This document shows, one piece after another, positions 12,601 to 20,200 of a DNA stretch of 64,000 nucleotides. Both the position numbers and the translations under genes were made by a program. Numbering within the stretch: the first letter of the stretch is position 1; each line of letters starts with the position of its first letter. The DNA lies in NCBI RefSeq assembly GCF_050624435.1, contig NC_134542.1:14387497-14451496 (forward strand), read 5' to 3'. This stretch comes from Tenrec ecaudatus. Taxonomy: Eukaryota > Chordata > Mammalia > Afrosoricida > Tenrecidae. The notes under the pieces were generated by a model that did not search any database, was not told the DNA's origin, and saw only the letters and a list, made by a program, of their open reading frames with translations.

Positions 12601-14209
12601 AGGAGTAAGCTTCAGCCTGGTCTTCCGAAGTGCCTCTGTGCGGGTTTGAACTTGCAACCTTCTGGCTAGTAGAGCATCTATATTTCTACCCCCACCACTC
12701 TTATACTTAAGTATTGTTGCTAGGTGCTGGGACCTTGGCTTTGACTCAAGCACCACTACATACAACAGAACGACACACTGCCTTGTCCTACAGCATCTTC
12801 ACTGTTATTTACACCCACTGCGACAATCCAGCAATGCACAAGCCACCAGAGTACCAGCAAAACGACAAACAAGTAAGAGTATACCTTAGTATATAAATTG
12901 TAACTTCACTGATCTGTCCATGAGCAATAACTGTATTATACTTAGTTTGCATTTAGTTAATTTAAGTTTTGGGAATATTTATTGAAATGAGCATTTAAAA
13001 AATCTGGTACTGAAATATACGATTTATAGGAAGGAATCAGAAGATTTGGAGGGCAACAAAAACAAGTCTAAAGGAAAATCTTTTTAAGTAAGGAACTGGG
13101 CTCAAAGTCACAAAATAAATGTCATCCCTAAAACATTATCCAACTTTGAAAGTCTGAAATGTCTAACATCATAAAAATCAGAGAAAAGTGACTCAAGAGA
13201 TCAGTTTTGTTTTGTTTTTGTCAACTGGGGGTGGGGGCGGTATTCTGTTTGGAAGAGTGCATGAATACGAAACACCTCCTGGTGGGGTATAATCAACACT
13301 TTTTGAGGACAAAACAAAATCAGCTATCGAAATTTCAAAATTATATATACATTCTCGGAAGTTATGATAAATTCAAGTAGTTTCATATCACATTCGTTAC
13401 AGGAGCAGTTAACAAGGAATCCAAACGTCATAAGCCGGGGTACAACTCAAAACAATGGACACGCTGCCGCATAAAGGGACGAGCTGTCTTACTGGCTAGG
13501 CTGCACACGCTGTCCAGGGTGAGTGAGCAAGGACAAATTGCAGAACCACGTGTACAGCACGATCTCATGTGCAGCTATATAAAGCCTGTGCCTCTTGAGG
13601 CCAGACTGCATAGGACTGGAACAAGATTATGTTAAGCATCTAACAGTAAACTTAAAAAGCAAACCAAAAAAGACTTCCGGACAGGATGGCTGCAGAAGCT
13701 TTCTTGTTTCTCATTCCCATCCGAGCAATTTTCAAGCATTTAAAACGGTTCTCTGCCTGCCTGCCCTCCCATATTGCAGAAGGCTGCAAGCAGGGCTCTA
13801 CCGCAGAATGCTGGGGTTTGAACGTTCGGGCAGCACGGCTCGACTGCGCGCCGCCGGAACCCTCCGGCCCCGCGCCCGTGTCCCACGCTGCTAAGATCGC
13901 AGGCCTCCTGGGTTCGAGGCAGGAGCACGAAAGGCGACGAGCCAGTGTCCCGGCCGCCGGGCCGAAGACGCAGCAGTCCAAGGCCAAGAATCCTCACTGC
14001 CATCCCGACCCCTCCCGGGCCGGCTCCTACCGGCGCACTGGCGGCGGCGGGTTCCGGAGCAAGCGCCACCGTTCCAACTCCTTCTGGAAGCGGAACGCGG
14101 CGCGGAATCCTTTTTTCACGCCCCGAGCCGGCGGGGCCAAAATGGGGATAGCGGGAGCCGGGAGGCGGCGAGGCGCTCCCAAGAAGAGCCTCACCAACCC
14201 AGCTGCCAT
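6497..14209 (-). CDS. MRPL44: MRPL44, mitochondrial ribosomal protein L44 (complete, 4 coding exons)
   Basis: Joined on the minus strand from 14031-14209, 11892-12360, 8032-8210 and 6497-6668, this gives 999 nt, or 332 codons plus stop, the length I know for mammalian MRPL44. The product starts MAAGLVRLF, runs through [19 protein letters not shown] and [18 protein letters not shown], and ends RAEKSIAAS. It is a nuclear-encoded protein of the mitochondrial 39S subunit, built of an RNase III-like fold (about residues 86-228) followed by a double-stranded-RNA-binding domain (about 236-306). The RNase III signature region reads [10 protein letters not shown] and lacks the canonical LEFLGDAV spacing, consistent with a structural rather than nuclease role. 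Residues 1-30 are rich in Arg, Leu and Pro, as expected of a mitochondrial presequence. All introns are GT-AG and no frame break is seen. Family identity comes from recognised similarity, not a search. Confidence 0.97.
6669..8031 (-). other. MRPL44: MRPL44 intron 3
   Basis: 1363 bp, GT-AG. No repeat or extra exon recognised apart from a G-rich run near 7914-7931. Confidence 0.8.
8032..8210 (-). CDS. MRPL44: MRPL44 coding exon 3
   Basis: The acceptor TATATTCCAG ends at 8211. The frame continues as [27 protein letters not shown] and PLYFVGLY, then TG of a Cys codon. The donor GTTGGT starts at 8031. This links the RNase III-like domain to the dsRNA-binding domain. Length is 179 nt, and the phase joins correctly to exon 4. 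Confidence 0.95.
8634..8827 (-). mobile_element. SPIN-type hAT non-autonomous element
   Basis: The ends CAGTGGTTCTGAACCTT and AGGTTGAGAACCGCTG are inverted copies of the SPIN terminus. Internal landmarks are TCCTCATGTGGTGGTGACC, GTTATGAATCGGGGGACC and GGGGTCTCGACCCACAGG. The flanking 8-mers ACTCAGAG and ATTTAGAG agree at 6 of 8. It lies in MRPL44 intron 2. Confidence 0.85.
9308..9422. mobile_element. 115-bp MITE with long inverted repeats
   Basis: The left end CCATATATGCTCGAGTCTAAG and the right end CTTATACTCGCGTATATACGG are imperfect inverted repeats, flanked by TA on both sides (9306-9307, 9423-9424). The centre holds CAGCACATTTTTAATGCTG, itself a near hairpin. The TA duplication suggests a Tc1/mariner-type origin. 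I recognise the end motif from other vertebrate repeats but cannot name the family. Confidence 0.7.
9765..9945 (+). repeat. MER5A-like hAT-Charlie fragment
   Basis: AGTGCGGCTCTAATTCCCAAT, GGATCACCTGAGAGCTCG, AGAGTCTGATTCGTGATTTGG and AGGGATGCTGATGCTACC follow the order of the placental MER5A consensus. Confidence 0.7.
10231..10296 (+). repeat. Perfect 33-bp tandem duplication
   Basis: The 33-mer starting TGGAGACCGTTCAAGTCAG at 10231 is repeated without change at 10264. Confidence 0.95.
10370..10560 (+). repeat. AfroSINE
   Basis: GCGCCCTGGTGGCTTGCTCAG, GGCTCGGCTGCTTACTGG and AAGACAGAGTTGG. The 3' part is diverged and a SPIN element follows within 30 bp. Confidence 0.75.
10588..10755 (-). mobile_element. 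SPIN-type hAT non-autonomous element
   Basis: CAGGGGCTCTGAACCTTCC to AGGTTGAGAACCGTT, with internal CTCATGTGGTGGTGACCCCC, GTTGCTACTTCATCACTG and AAAGGGGTTGCGACC. The right terminus is mutated, so the target duplication is unclear. Confidence 0.8.
11094..11245 (-). repeat. AfroSINE
   Basis: Reverse-complement body: GCAGTGACCCTCTAGGGCAG, GGGAGCAGAAAGTCTCATC. Confidence 0.75.
11283..11447 (+). repeat. AfroSINE, lacking the 5' head
   Basis: TCAGAAATCCAAAGGGGAAG, TTCTACAGGGTCACATGCG and TCGGAATCGACTCAGTGGC are the 3' half of AfroSINE. It follows an oppositely oriented copy 40 bp away, so the pair could form an inverted repeat in the MRPL44 pre-mRNA. Confidence 0.75.
11892..12360 (-). CDS. MRPL44: MRPL44 coding exon 2 (RNase III-like core)
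   Basis: The acceptor TATTTTCAG ends at 12361 and the exon opens with T, completing Arg, then [15 protein letters not shown]. It holds most of the RNase III-like domain ([47 protein letters not shown]) and ends after the full codon of FIR. The donor GTAGGTCG starts at 11891. Length is 469 nt, about residues 60-216. Confidence 0.96.
12560..12680 (-). repeat. AfroSINE, partial
   Basis: GGGTTTCCAGGACTGTGAAC, GGTTTGAACTTGCAACCTTC and TGGCTAGTAGAGC resemble the AfroSINE body in reverse complement. Confidence 0.65.
12714..12835 (-). mobile_element. RTE-type LINE 3' end
   Basis: TTGTTGCTAGGTGCTGGGAC, ATACAACAGAACGACACACTG, CCTTGTCCTACAGCATC and CCCACTGCGACAATCC follow the 3' end of the BovB-like RTE LINE of afrotherians, in reverse complement. 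It lies in MRPL44 intron 1. Confidence 0.7.
12836..13600. other. MRPL44: MRPL44 intron 1, AT-rich stretch
   Basis: No gene or named repeat recognised. Short T- and G-rich runs near 13205-13240. Confidence 0.6.
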
Positions 14210-14440
14210 TGCAGGGAAGCCAGGGGCCGGCGGAAGGAAGAGTGCCGGGTGCGTGTCTCAGTAACACAGGTCCCCCTGGAACATGGGGTGGGGGTGGCGG
14301 AAAGGAGCCGGGGTAGGACGGGCGAGAGGCCGGCGTGCAGGGGGCGGGGCCAACAGGCGATGGTGGGCGGGGCCAACATGCGAGGGGTGGGGCGGCTGCG
14401 CGTGCGCACGGGGGGCTTCCTTTATATAAGGGACTCAAAC
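13830..14440 (-). promoter_or_regulatory. MRPL44: MRPL44 CpG-rich promoter with NRF-1-like site and duplicated GC box
   Basis: The region is dense in CpG and spans exon 1 and its upstream side. A consensus-like NRF-1 palindrome TGCGCGTGCGCA lies at 14397-14408. GGGCGGGGCCAACA occurs twice, at 14342-14355 and 14365-14378, giving two Sp1-type GC boxes on the antisense side. A TATATAA string lies at 14423-14429 on both strands. NRF-1 is a known activator of nuclear genes for mitochondrial proteins. Transcription start positions are not visible from sequence. Confidence 0.7.
14031..14209 (-). CDS. MRPL44: MRPL44 coding exon 1
   Basis: This exon carries the start codon (14207-14209 on minus) and the presequence, then [19 protein letters not shown] and PPPPVRR. 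The donor GTAGGA follows at 14030. The exon ends after two bases of an Arg codon (CG), which the first base of exon 2 completes. The start is chosen because it gives the known family N-terminus and lies inside the CpG island. Confidence 0.95.
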
Positions 14441-14847
14441 TAGCGGGGTGCGCTGTGAGTCCAGGAATTTAAGGGAGAGGGCGCTGCGGCCTCTCATTTG
14501 TTTTATCCTTTCCTTGCTCTTTAAAGCAAAAACAAAACACAAACTGCTCAAAGGAAACATATTCTCAAAGAGAGGAACACCTTTCTTGTCTTCCAGTTCC
14601 ACATCATCCATCTTGCCAATATTTATTGAACAAATATGTACTAAGATGATACTTTTCACCTGTCACTCCTATACAAAACCCTACTGACTAAACCCAAATG
14701 TAATTATTTTAAGTAAAAATCCAACAGTACCAAGTGGCAGCAAGATAAATTTAAAGATTAGGAATCAAGGAAAAGACATTTATTTAATAATAGCTACCAT
14801 ACATAATCTGTGCTTTCTAAATCACCAATAGAAGGTAATTTTTGTTT

Positions 14848-15895
14848 GTTTGTTTCCACCGTCTCGTATAGGGGCCATCAAGTTGGTTCCAACACATAAA
14901 TAGGTTGCGTGTACAGCAGAGGGAAACACTGCCCAGGCTTGTGGAATCGGTACAATCACTGCTGTGTCTGAGCAACCGCTACATCAATCGGACTTACTGA
15001 CCCTCTATCTAGGGACTGGTAGCCCTAGGGAAATGAACAGTCTCCGATCTTCTGAAGAATACTCTGGCTGTAGTTCTTCCGAGGCAGACTTGTGTCTTCC
15101 TCTTCCATTATTGCTAGGTGCCACTGAGTACGTTCTGATCCACTTGACTGTTCACAATGAAACCCAGCCTGGTCCTGTGCCAGCCTCACAGCTGTTCCTG
15201 TGCTTGAGCCCATTGTTGCAGCCACTGTGTCCATCCACCTCGTAGCATACTGAAAAATTCTTCATCACCACCACCATTTGAAGTCTTCAGTTCTTCGGTT
15301 ATCTTTATTGTCTGTCTCTCACATGCACATGAAACGATCGAAAGTACCAGGACTTAGACCAGGTGCACCCTAGACATCGAAGTAACATCTTTGCTCTTTA
15401 ACATTTTTAAAAGGTCTGTTGCTATGCAGCAGATTTGCCCAGTGCAACACATCATTTGACTTCTTCTCTGCTGCTTCTGTGGGCCTTAACTGTGAAGTCA
15501 AGCAAAATGAAATCCTTGATAAGTTCAATCTTTTTTCTACCCTAATCATCGTGATCTCGCTCATTGGTCCATTTTGCGAGAACTTTTGTTTCTGTTAAAG
15601 TGTAGCCCTTATTGAATACTGTTGTCTTTGAGCTTCATCCATATAGTGCTTCACCCCCCCCATCTAATTTACAGTAATAATTGTTTTTTAAATAGGTGCT
15701 TCAAGCTCTCTTTGCTTTTAGCAAGCAAGGTTTTGTCTTCTGCATATTCCAGGTTGTTAATAAATCTTCTTCCAAGCCGGATGCTGAGAGTCTGCTGCTT
15801 AGAGCCCATCTTCTCAGAGTATTTGCTCAAATGCAAATTGAATTAAGTGTGGGGAAAGGGTACAGCCCCGATAGACACATTTCCTTATTTTAAGC
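14848..15895 (-). mobile_element. RTE-type LINE relic (reverse transcriptase C-terminal half and 3' end)
   Basis: Reverse-complement coding order is followed from about 15880 down. GCTGTACCCTTTCCCCACAC corresponds to the G-CILSP motif. The palm motif YADD is degraded to YAED at 15735-15746, followed by KTLLAKSKESLKHLF. Later come the KDFILL-like segment near 15510 and the CESW-like region near 15330. It ends in the typical tail with GTGGCTGCAACAATGGGC in reverse complement near 15210. Stops and frameshifts are frequent. The element belongs to the RTE/BovB-like LINEs of Afrotheria. Confidence 0.82.
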
Positions 15896-15911
15896 CATAC
15901 AATACCCCCAT

Positions 15912-16090
15912 GAGGAGCCCTAGTGGCACAGTGGGTTAAGCATCGGGGTACTAAGAGTGTCAGCTCAAACCCACCGGATACGCTGCAAGAGAAAGAGAGG
16001 CGGTCTGCTTCAGTAAAGATTTACAGCCTCAGAAACCTCATGAGGCAGTTCTCCCTGGTCCTATCGGGTCTCTGAGACTCAAACGAGGTA
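15912..16090 (+). repeat. AfroSINE
   Basis: GGAGCCCTAGTGGCACAGTGG, CTGCTTCAGTAAAGATTTAC and AGCCTCAGAAACCTCATGAGG. It abuts the 5' side of the RTE relic. Confidence 0.85.
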
Positions 16091-16600
16091 AGTGTGGTCT
16101 CCCAGTGCTCTGTTCAAATGACTGTCTCTTGATCTGTATGCAAATTCTGCACAGTGATGTCACTGCAGGAATGTAGGGGGGGGGTGCAGACCACACTAGA
16201 TGATACTGTCAAAAAGTCCCATGAAAATGACCTCTGAGTTATGCAGCGTTTCAAAAGAAATGCATATTTAATACATATATTCCTGTAGCAAGTTATAACA
16301 AATATTTTTCGTAAGCTCAACATACATGTTCCATTTTACTTACAAGACCCATACTCTCTGCTAATTTATTTGTTCAGGCTTCTAATGTGCTCAGGACAGA
16401 GGTGCCATAATTACCCAACTATAACAACACTTCAAATCATGTATTTTTTTTGTTGCTGATGGTGTTTTTATACTTCCTGATTTGGGCAACTTTTCTGGTA
16501 TTTTAGCTACAATGTTGTGGCAATGATAATATTTGTGAACTTATAGCAAACACTTTTTTAAAAGAAGAAAACTTAAAAAGTACTCTGGTCAGTTCTTAAA

Positions 16601-16790
16601 GGAGCCCTGGTGGTGTAGTCGTGATTTATTGGGCTGTTAACTGCAAGGTCAGCAGTTGGAAGCCACCAGCCCCTCCAAGGAAGGAAAATGAGGCTATGAC
16701 CCCTACAAGGAGTGATCGTCTTGGAAATTCACGGGCAGTTCTACCCTGTCCTGTAGGCATTGACTCGATGGCACTGAATTGATTTTGAAT
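16601..16790 (+). repeat. AfroSINE
   Basis: GGAGCCCTGGTGGTGTAGTCG, GGGCTGTTAACTGCAAGGTC, CAGTTCTACCCTGTCCTG and CATTGACTCGATGGCACTG: a nearly complete copy. Confidence 0.88.
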
Positions 16791-16869
16791 ATATTTGAAT
16801 TTGGGGGGCTTTTCTTTCTAAAACAAAATTCGACCCAGATTCAGAAGAGGATATTGAACTAGAAATATC

Positions 16870-17110
16870 ACTGCTGATGTCAGATAGATCGTGTCTCAAA
16901 GAAGAGTACATGAGAAAGATATTTACATGCTTTATTGGCTATGCAAAGGTAGTCAACAGCATGTTACAACAAACCATGGATTACATAGCAAAGAATGGGA
17001 ATTACAGAATGCTACATTGTGTTCATGGGGACAGTTATTCAAAAATAACAAGGGACTACTTCTGAAAGTGTCACTGAAAGCCCATGTCTCATAATTCTCT
17101 ATGACCCACA
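16870..17110 (+). mobile_element. RTE-type LINE fragment (reverse transcriptase palm region)
   Basis: The plus-strand peptide MRKIFTCFIGYAKVVN resembles the RTE motif A region KDIYMCFIDYAKAFD, and GAATGGGAATTACAGAATGC follows the conserved downstream segment. The key Asp residues are lost. A poly(A) run at about 17266-17281 lies beyond it. Confidence 0.65.
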
Positions 17111-17814
17111 TGGGGTCACCTTGATTCAGATTCTTAGATGATCAGCATACAGATTCACTAAGTATAGTGAAAGGGTTCCTGATTGTAAACCATGAAGCAT
17201 TCCCATGTTCTGCTCCAAAGCCTGCCTCTTAATCCATGTACAGGTTCAGAATGAGTATAATGAACCAAAAAAAAAAAAAAACCCTCACTGACTGAGATAG
17301 TTTATTGTGCCAGCCTGGCAGATAAACACATCTGGGATTAATTGAAGGGCAGAGAGATAAATGGCTCGGAGAGCCTCACCTTTCTTGTCTCTTGCTCTTT
17401 GATAATCGGACCAGTGTGTGGCTGCCTTGCTTGTTCTTTGCCTCAATTTGCAAGCTACACTACCTGTGGGACACCTAACCTGTGTACTGTGTCCCTGTAA
17501 TTTGATGTCCCTTTAAGACCTGCCTCACCACACAATTGGATTTTACATCTCTTGATTAATAATAATTTACATCCCATATTGATTGAGTGGGGACTGATTG
17601 TTGGTGACCTGGCTAACTGTTGGTGACCTGCCTTGCTATTTGCTGCCTGTGCTTAGATAGCCGGAATTCTCTCTACAGAGGACTACCTGGCAGCCCTCAA
17701 GACTTGAAGGACTGCCAGTGTCTACAACTGTCTCACAGGAGTGAGTTGCACTAAGTCATTTGTACTGCTTTATAATTTAACTGTTCCTTTCTTGTGCTAT
17801 ATCTTATCTTATCT

Positions 17815-18164
17815 TATCACACTGCCATAGAGTGGATGCTGGCTCATAGCAACCCTATAGGACAGGGGTGACTGCCTCTACGACAGTGGGTTCTCAACCT
17901 TCCTAATGCCGCGATCCTTTCATACAGTTCCTCATGTTGTGGTGACCCCCCAACCATAAAATTATTTTTGTTGCTACTTCATCACTGTCATTGTGCTACT
18001 GTTATGAATCAGGTGAGCCCTGTGAAAAGGGTCATTCGACCCCCAAGTTGAGAACCGCTGCTCTAAGCGACTCCAAGACTGTCACTCTAGACGGGAGTAG
18101 AAAGCCCGTCTGTCTCACTTGGAGCAGCTGACTGGTGGCTTCCCACAGCTGCCCAGCAGCTAAA
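17815..18164 (-). repeat. AfroSINE split by a SPIN insertion
   Basis: The left half (17815-17883) has CATAGCAACCCTATAGGAC. The right half (18061-18164) has GACTCCAAGACTGTCACTC and GGGAGTAGAAAGCCCG. The two halves of one reverse-complement AfroSINE are separated by the SPIN element. Confidence 0.82.
17884..18060 (-). mobile_element. SPIN-type hAT non-autonomous element nested in an AfroSINE
   Basis: The ends are CAGTGGGTTCTCAACCTTCC and AAGTTGAGAACCGCTG. Internal sequence includes CCCCCAACCATAAAATTATT, GTTGCTACTTCATCACTG and GTTATGAATCAGG. Flanks CTCTACGA and CTCTAAGC share CTCTA, the hAT target core. Confidence 0.88.
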
Positions 18165-18768
18165 GGTCCAAGGTGAAATCACTAGGTCATGGGGTCTCCT
18201 TTTGGTCACGAGAAAGTAGTTCGAACTCCCTTTCTTCTCCAGGAGAGCCATTTGTTGGGATCCACATAATTGGACAGCTATTTTGCCCAGAGAATCTTTT
18301 CAGATCGCAACTCATGACATTTCCAAATTTTCTAGATTCATACTTCATACATCCCATATTGCTTCGCAATTTGAGTGGTGCCCCATCAGCAAATGAAGGT
18401 CCTGAAGGCTTGATTCCCAAAGGCTCTCCTTCATCCACATCATTATGAGTGACTCTTCTTTGAGTAGGCTGCTAGCTCCTCTTCCCCCCACATTCCCCTC
18501 ATGTGCCTTCCACCCTGAGAGGCACCTCTCCCAGCAGCAGATCTCTGTGACCCACATGGTTGTCAGTGGCCGGTCCCTCCGGAGTGGACAGGTATTCCTT
18601 CTTCACAGTCTGTTCTTAGGCAAGCCCTGTTGAAACCTGGTCATCAGCAAGGGTGTCCCTGCTGGTATTTGAAATACCAGTGACATAACTTCCAGCATTA
18701 TGGCAACACACAAGCCCCCACAGAGAAAACACACAGACAGGCACGTGCTGGTCAAAGGCTCTAAGATA

Positions 18769-18792
18769 TATATATATATATATACACACACA
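18769..18792. repeat. (TA)n followed by (CA)n microsatellite
   Basis: An alternating AT run of about 16 bp is followed by ACACACACA. Short AT-rich copies of TTTTAAAATATTTTAAAA and CTTCTCAACAGTGGCTTCTT recur at 18800-18965. Confidence 0.9.
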
Positions 18793-18974
18793 AATATAAT
18801 TTTAAAATATTTTAAAATCAGAATGCCTCTTCTCAACAGTGGCTTCTTTTTGTTGTTGTTGTTGTTCAACAGTGGCTTCTTGGCACATGTTCCAAACCAA
18901 ATATAATTTTTAAATATTTTAAAAACCAGAATGCGTCTTCTCAACAGTGGCTTCTTGGAATATGTTCCAAACCA

Positions 18975-19105
18975 AACCGAACTCACGCCTTCTAGCGGAT
19001 TCTGACTCACAGCGGCCCCAGGGGCAGGGAGAAGCGTCCCTTGGCTTTCCGGAGCTGTCACTCTTTACCGGGGTAGAAAGTCCTGCATTTTCCCGCGGTA
19101 AACGT
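18975..19105 (-). repeat. AfroSINE
   Basis: ATTCTGACTCACAGCGGCCCC, GGAGCTGTCACTCTTTACCG and GGGGTAGAAAGTCCTGC. It ends about 40 bp before the minisatellite upstream of WDFY1. Confidence 0.78.
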
Positions 19106-19143
19106 TCGCATTAAGCCCTGGGAACCCTGGTCTGGGGGCTAGT

Positions 19144-19470
19144 GCCTCCCCTGCCCCGTAAGGCCGAGCCAGTGGGCGGGGCCGTGGCGTGGCACGCCCT
19201 TGAGCCTCCTCCCCCGCCCCGTAGGGCCGAGCCAGTGGGCGTGGCCTTGGCGTGGCACGCCCTTGAGCCTCCTCCCCTGCCCCGTAAGGCCGAGCCAGTG
19301 GGCGGGGCCGTGGCGTGGCACGCCCTTGAGCCTCCTCCCCTGCCCCGTAAGGCCGAGCCAGTGGGCGTGGCCTTGGCGTGGCACGCCCTTGAGCCTCCTC
19401 CCCTGCCCCGTAGGGCCGAGCCAGTGGGCGTGGCCTTGGCGTGGCACGCCCTTGAGCCTCCTCCCCCGCC
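19144..19470 (+). repeat. 63-bp GC-box minisatellite, five units, directly upstream of WDFY1
   Basis: Unit boundaries fall at 19202, 19265, 19328, 19391 and 19454, an exact 63-bp period, with one slightly divergent unit before 19202 and a 16-bp partial unit at the end. Two unit types occur in order A-B-A-B-B: A contains GGGCGGGGCCGTGGC (GC box) and B contains GGGCGTGGCCTTGGC (KLF-like GC/CACCC box). Every unit also holds CACGCCC. The array ends about 220 bp before the WDFY1 start. Confidence 0.95.
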
Positions 19471-20200
19471 TGGGCGCGTTCGGGCGCTTGGCGTCCCGGC
19501 AACCCGAGTGGACGGCGGCCGCGCTCGGGAGTTTCCGGCGGCGGCGCCCACGTGGCTCCGGAGCCGTCGGGAAAGGGCGCGTCCCCGCCCGCCGGGCAGT
19601 CGGCTGACGGGCTGTCCGCGCGCGCGCCCGCGCCTACGCCTGCGCGCGCCCGCGGGAAGCCGCCGCCGCCGCCGGTGCCGCGCGAACATGGCGGCCGAGA
19701 TCCACTCGAGGCCGCAGAGCAGCCGTCCCGTGCTGCTGAGCAAGATCGAGGGCCACCAGGACAGCGTCACGGCCGCGCTGCTCATCCCCAAGGAGGACGG
19801 CGTGATCACGGCCAGCGAGGACAGGTAGCGGGCGAGTCGTGTGCGGGGCCTGGCGCGACGCGGGCGGCCCGCGCTCCGGGCGGGCGGCCGCTGGGCAGGG
19901 CTGCGGGACCGGCGGCCCGTCCCCCCCGCCCAGGGATCCCCCCGGCCCTGGGGAGATAAGCGGGGTCCTCAGCTCCCACCCCCTCCTGGGAGACCCCCAG
20001 CCCGGGACCCCGCTTCCGGCCCTTCCTCAACTACCGCCCCCGCCTGCATCTCGGCCCTTCAGTCTGGGACCCCAACCCTCGGCGCCCCTTTAGCTCGGGA
20101 CCCCTTCCACGGGCCCCTCAGGCTAAATCCTCCCCCTCTGCACCGTTTCTGCCCGCCTCTCCCCCACACTCCTCATACCGGGGTGCCCCGCCCTCGCGGG
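19470..20200 (+). promoter_or_regulatory. WDFY1: WDFY1 CpG island, promoter and 5' UTR
   Basis: This is a very CpG-rich stretch around exon 1. It includes a CG-alternating run near 19616-19655 just before the start codon and a C-rich block downstream in intron 1. No TATA box is seen, which fits a broad CpG-island promoter. The exact transcription start is not visible. Confidence 0.75.
19688..19824 (+). CDS. WDFY1: WDFY1 coding exon 1
   Basis: The ATG at 19688 sits in a good context (GCGAACATGG). The exon encodes residues 1-45 plus two bases of Arg and opens the first WD repeat ([20 protein letters not shown]). The donor GTAGCG starts at 19825. No in-frame ATG lies upstream, although the frame stays open back through the minisatellite. 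Confidence 0.95.

Noticed and set aside
14421-14430. TATATAA string as a TATA box for MRPL44
   Set aside because: Possible, but it reads on both strands, and CpG-island genes of this class usually lack a TATA box. Kept only as a note in the promoter entry.
13740-14438. 232-codon minus-strand open frame across the MRPL44 promoter and exon 1
   Set aside because: It is in a different frame from MRPL44 exon 1 and is a product of GC-rich CpG-island composition with few stops.
16601-16680. tRNA-like heads of AfroSINE copies
   Set aside because: They keep box-B-like GGTTCGAA/GGTTTGAAACC strings from their tRNA ancestor but are parts of SINEs, not tRNA genes. No intact cloverleaf was seen.
19144-19470. 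CRISPR-like array (regular repeats)
   Set aside because: The 63-bp units are in direct tandem with no unique spacers, in mammalian promoter DNA.
19111-19809. Long minus-strand frame with repeated GGGSRACHA-type peptides
   Set aside because: Antisense shadow of the 63-bp minisatellite and WDFY1 exon 1. A period divisible by three keeps all open frames open.
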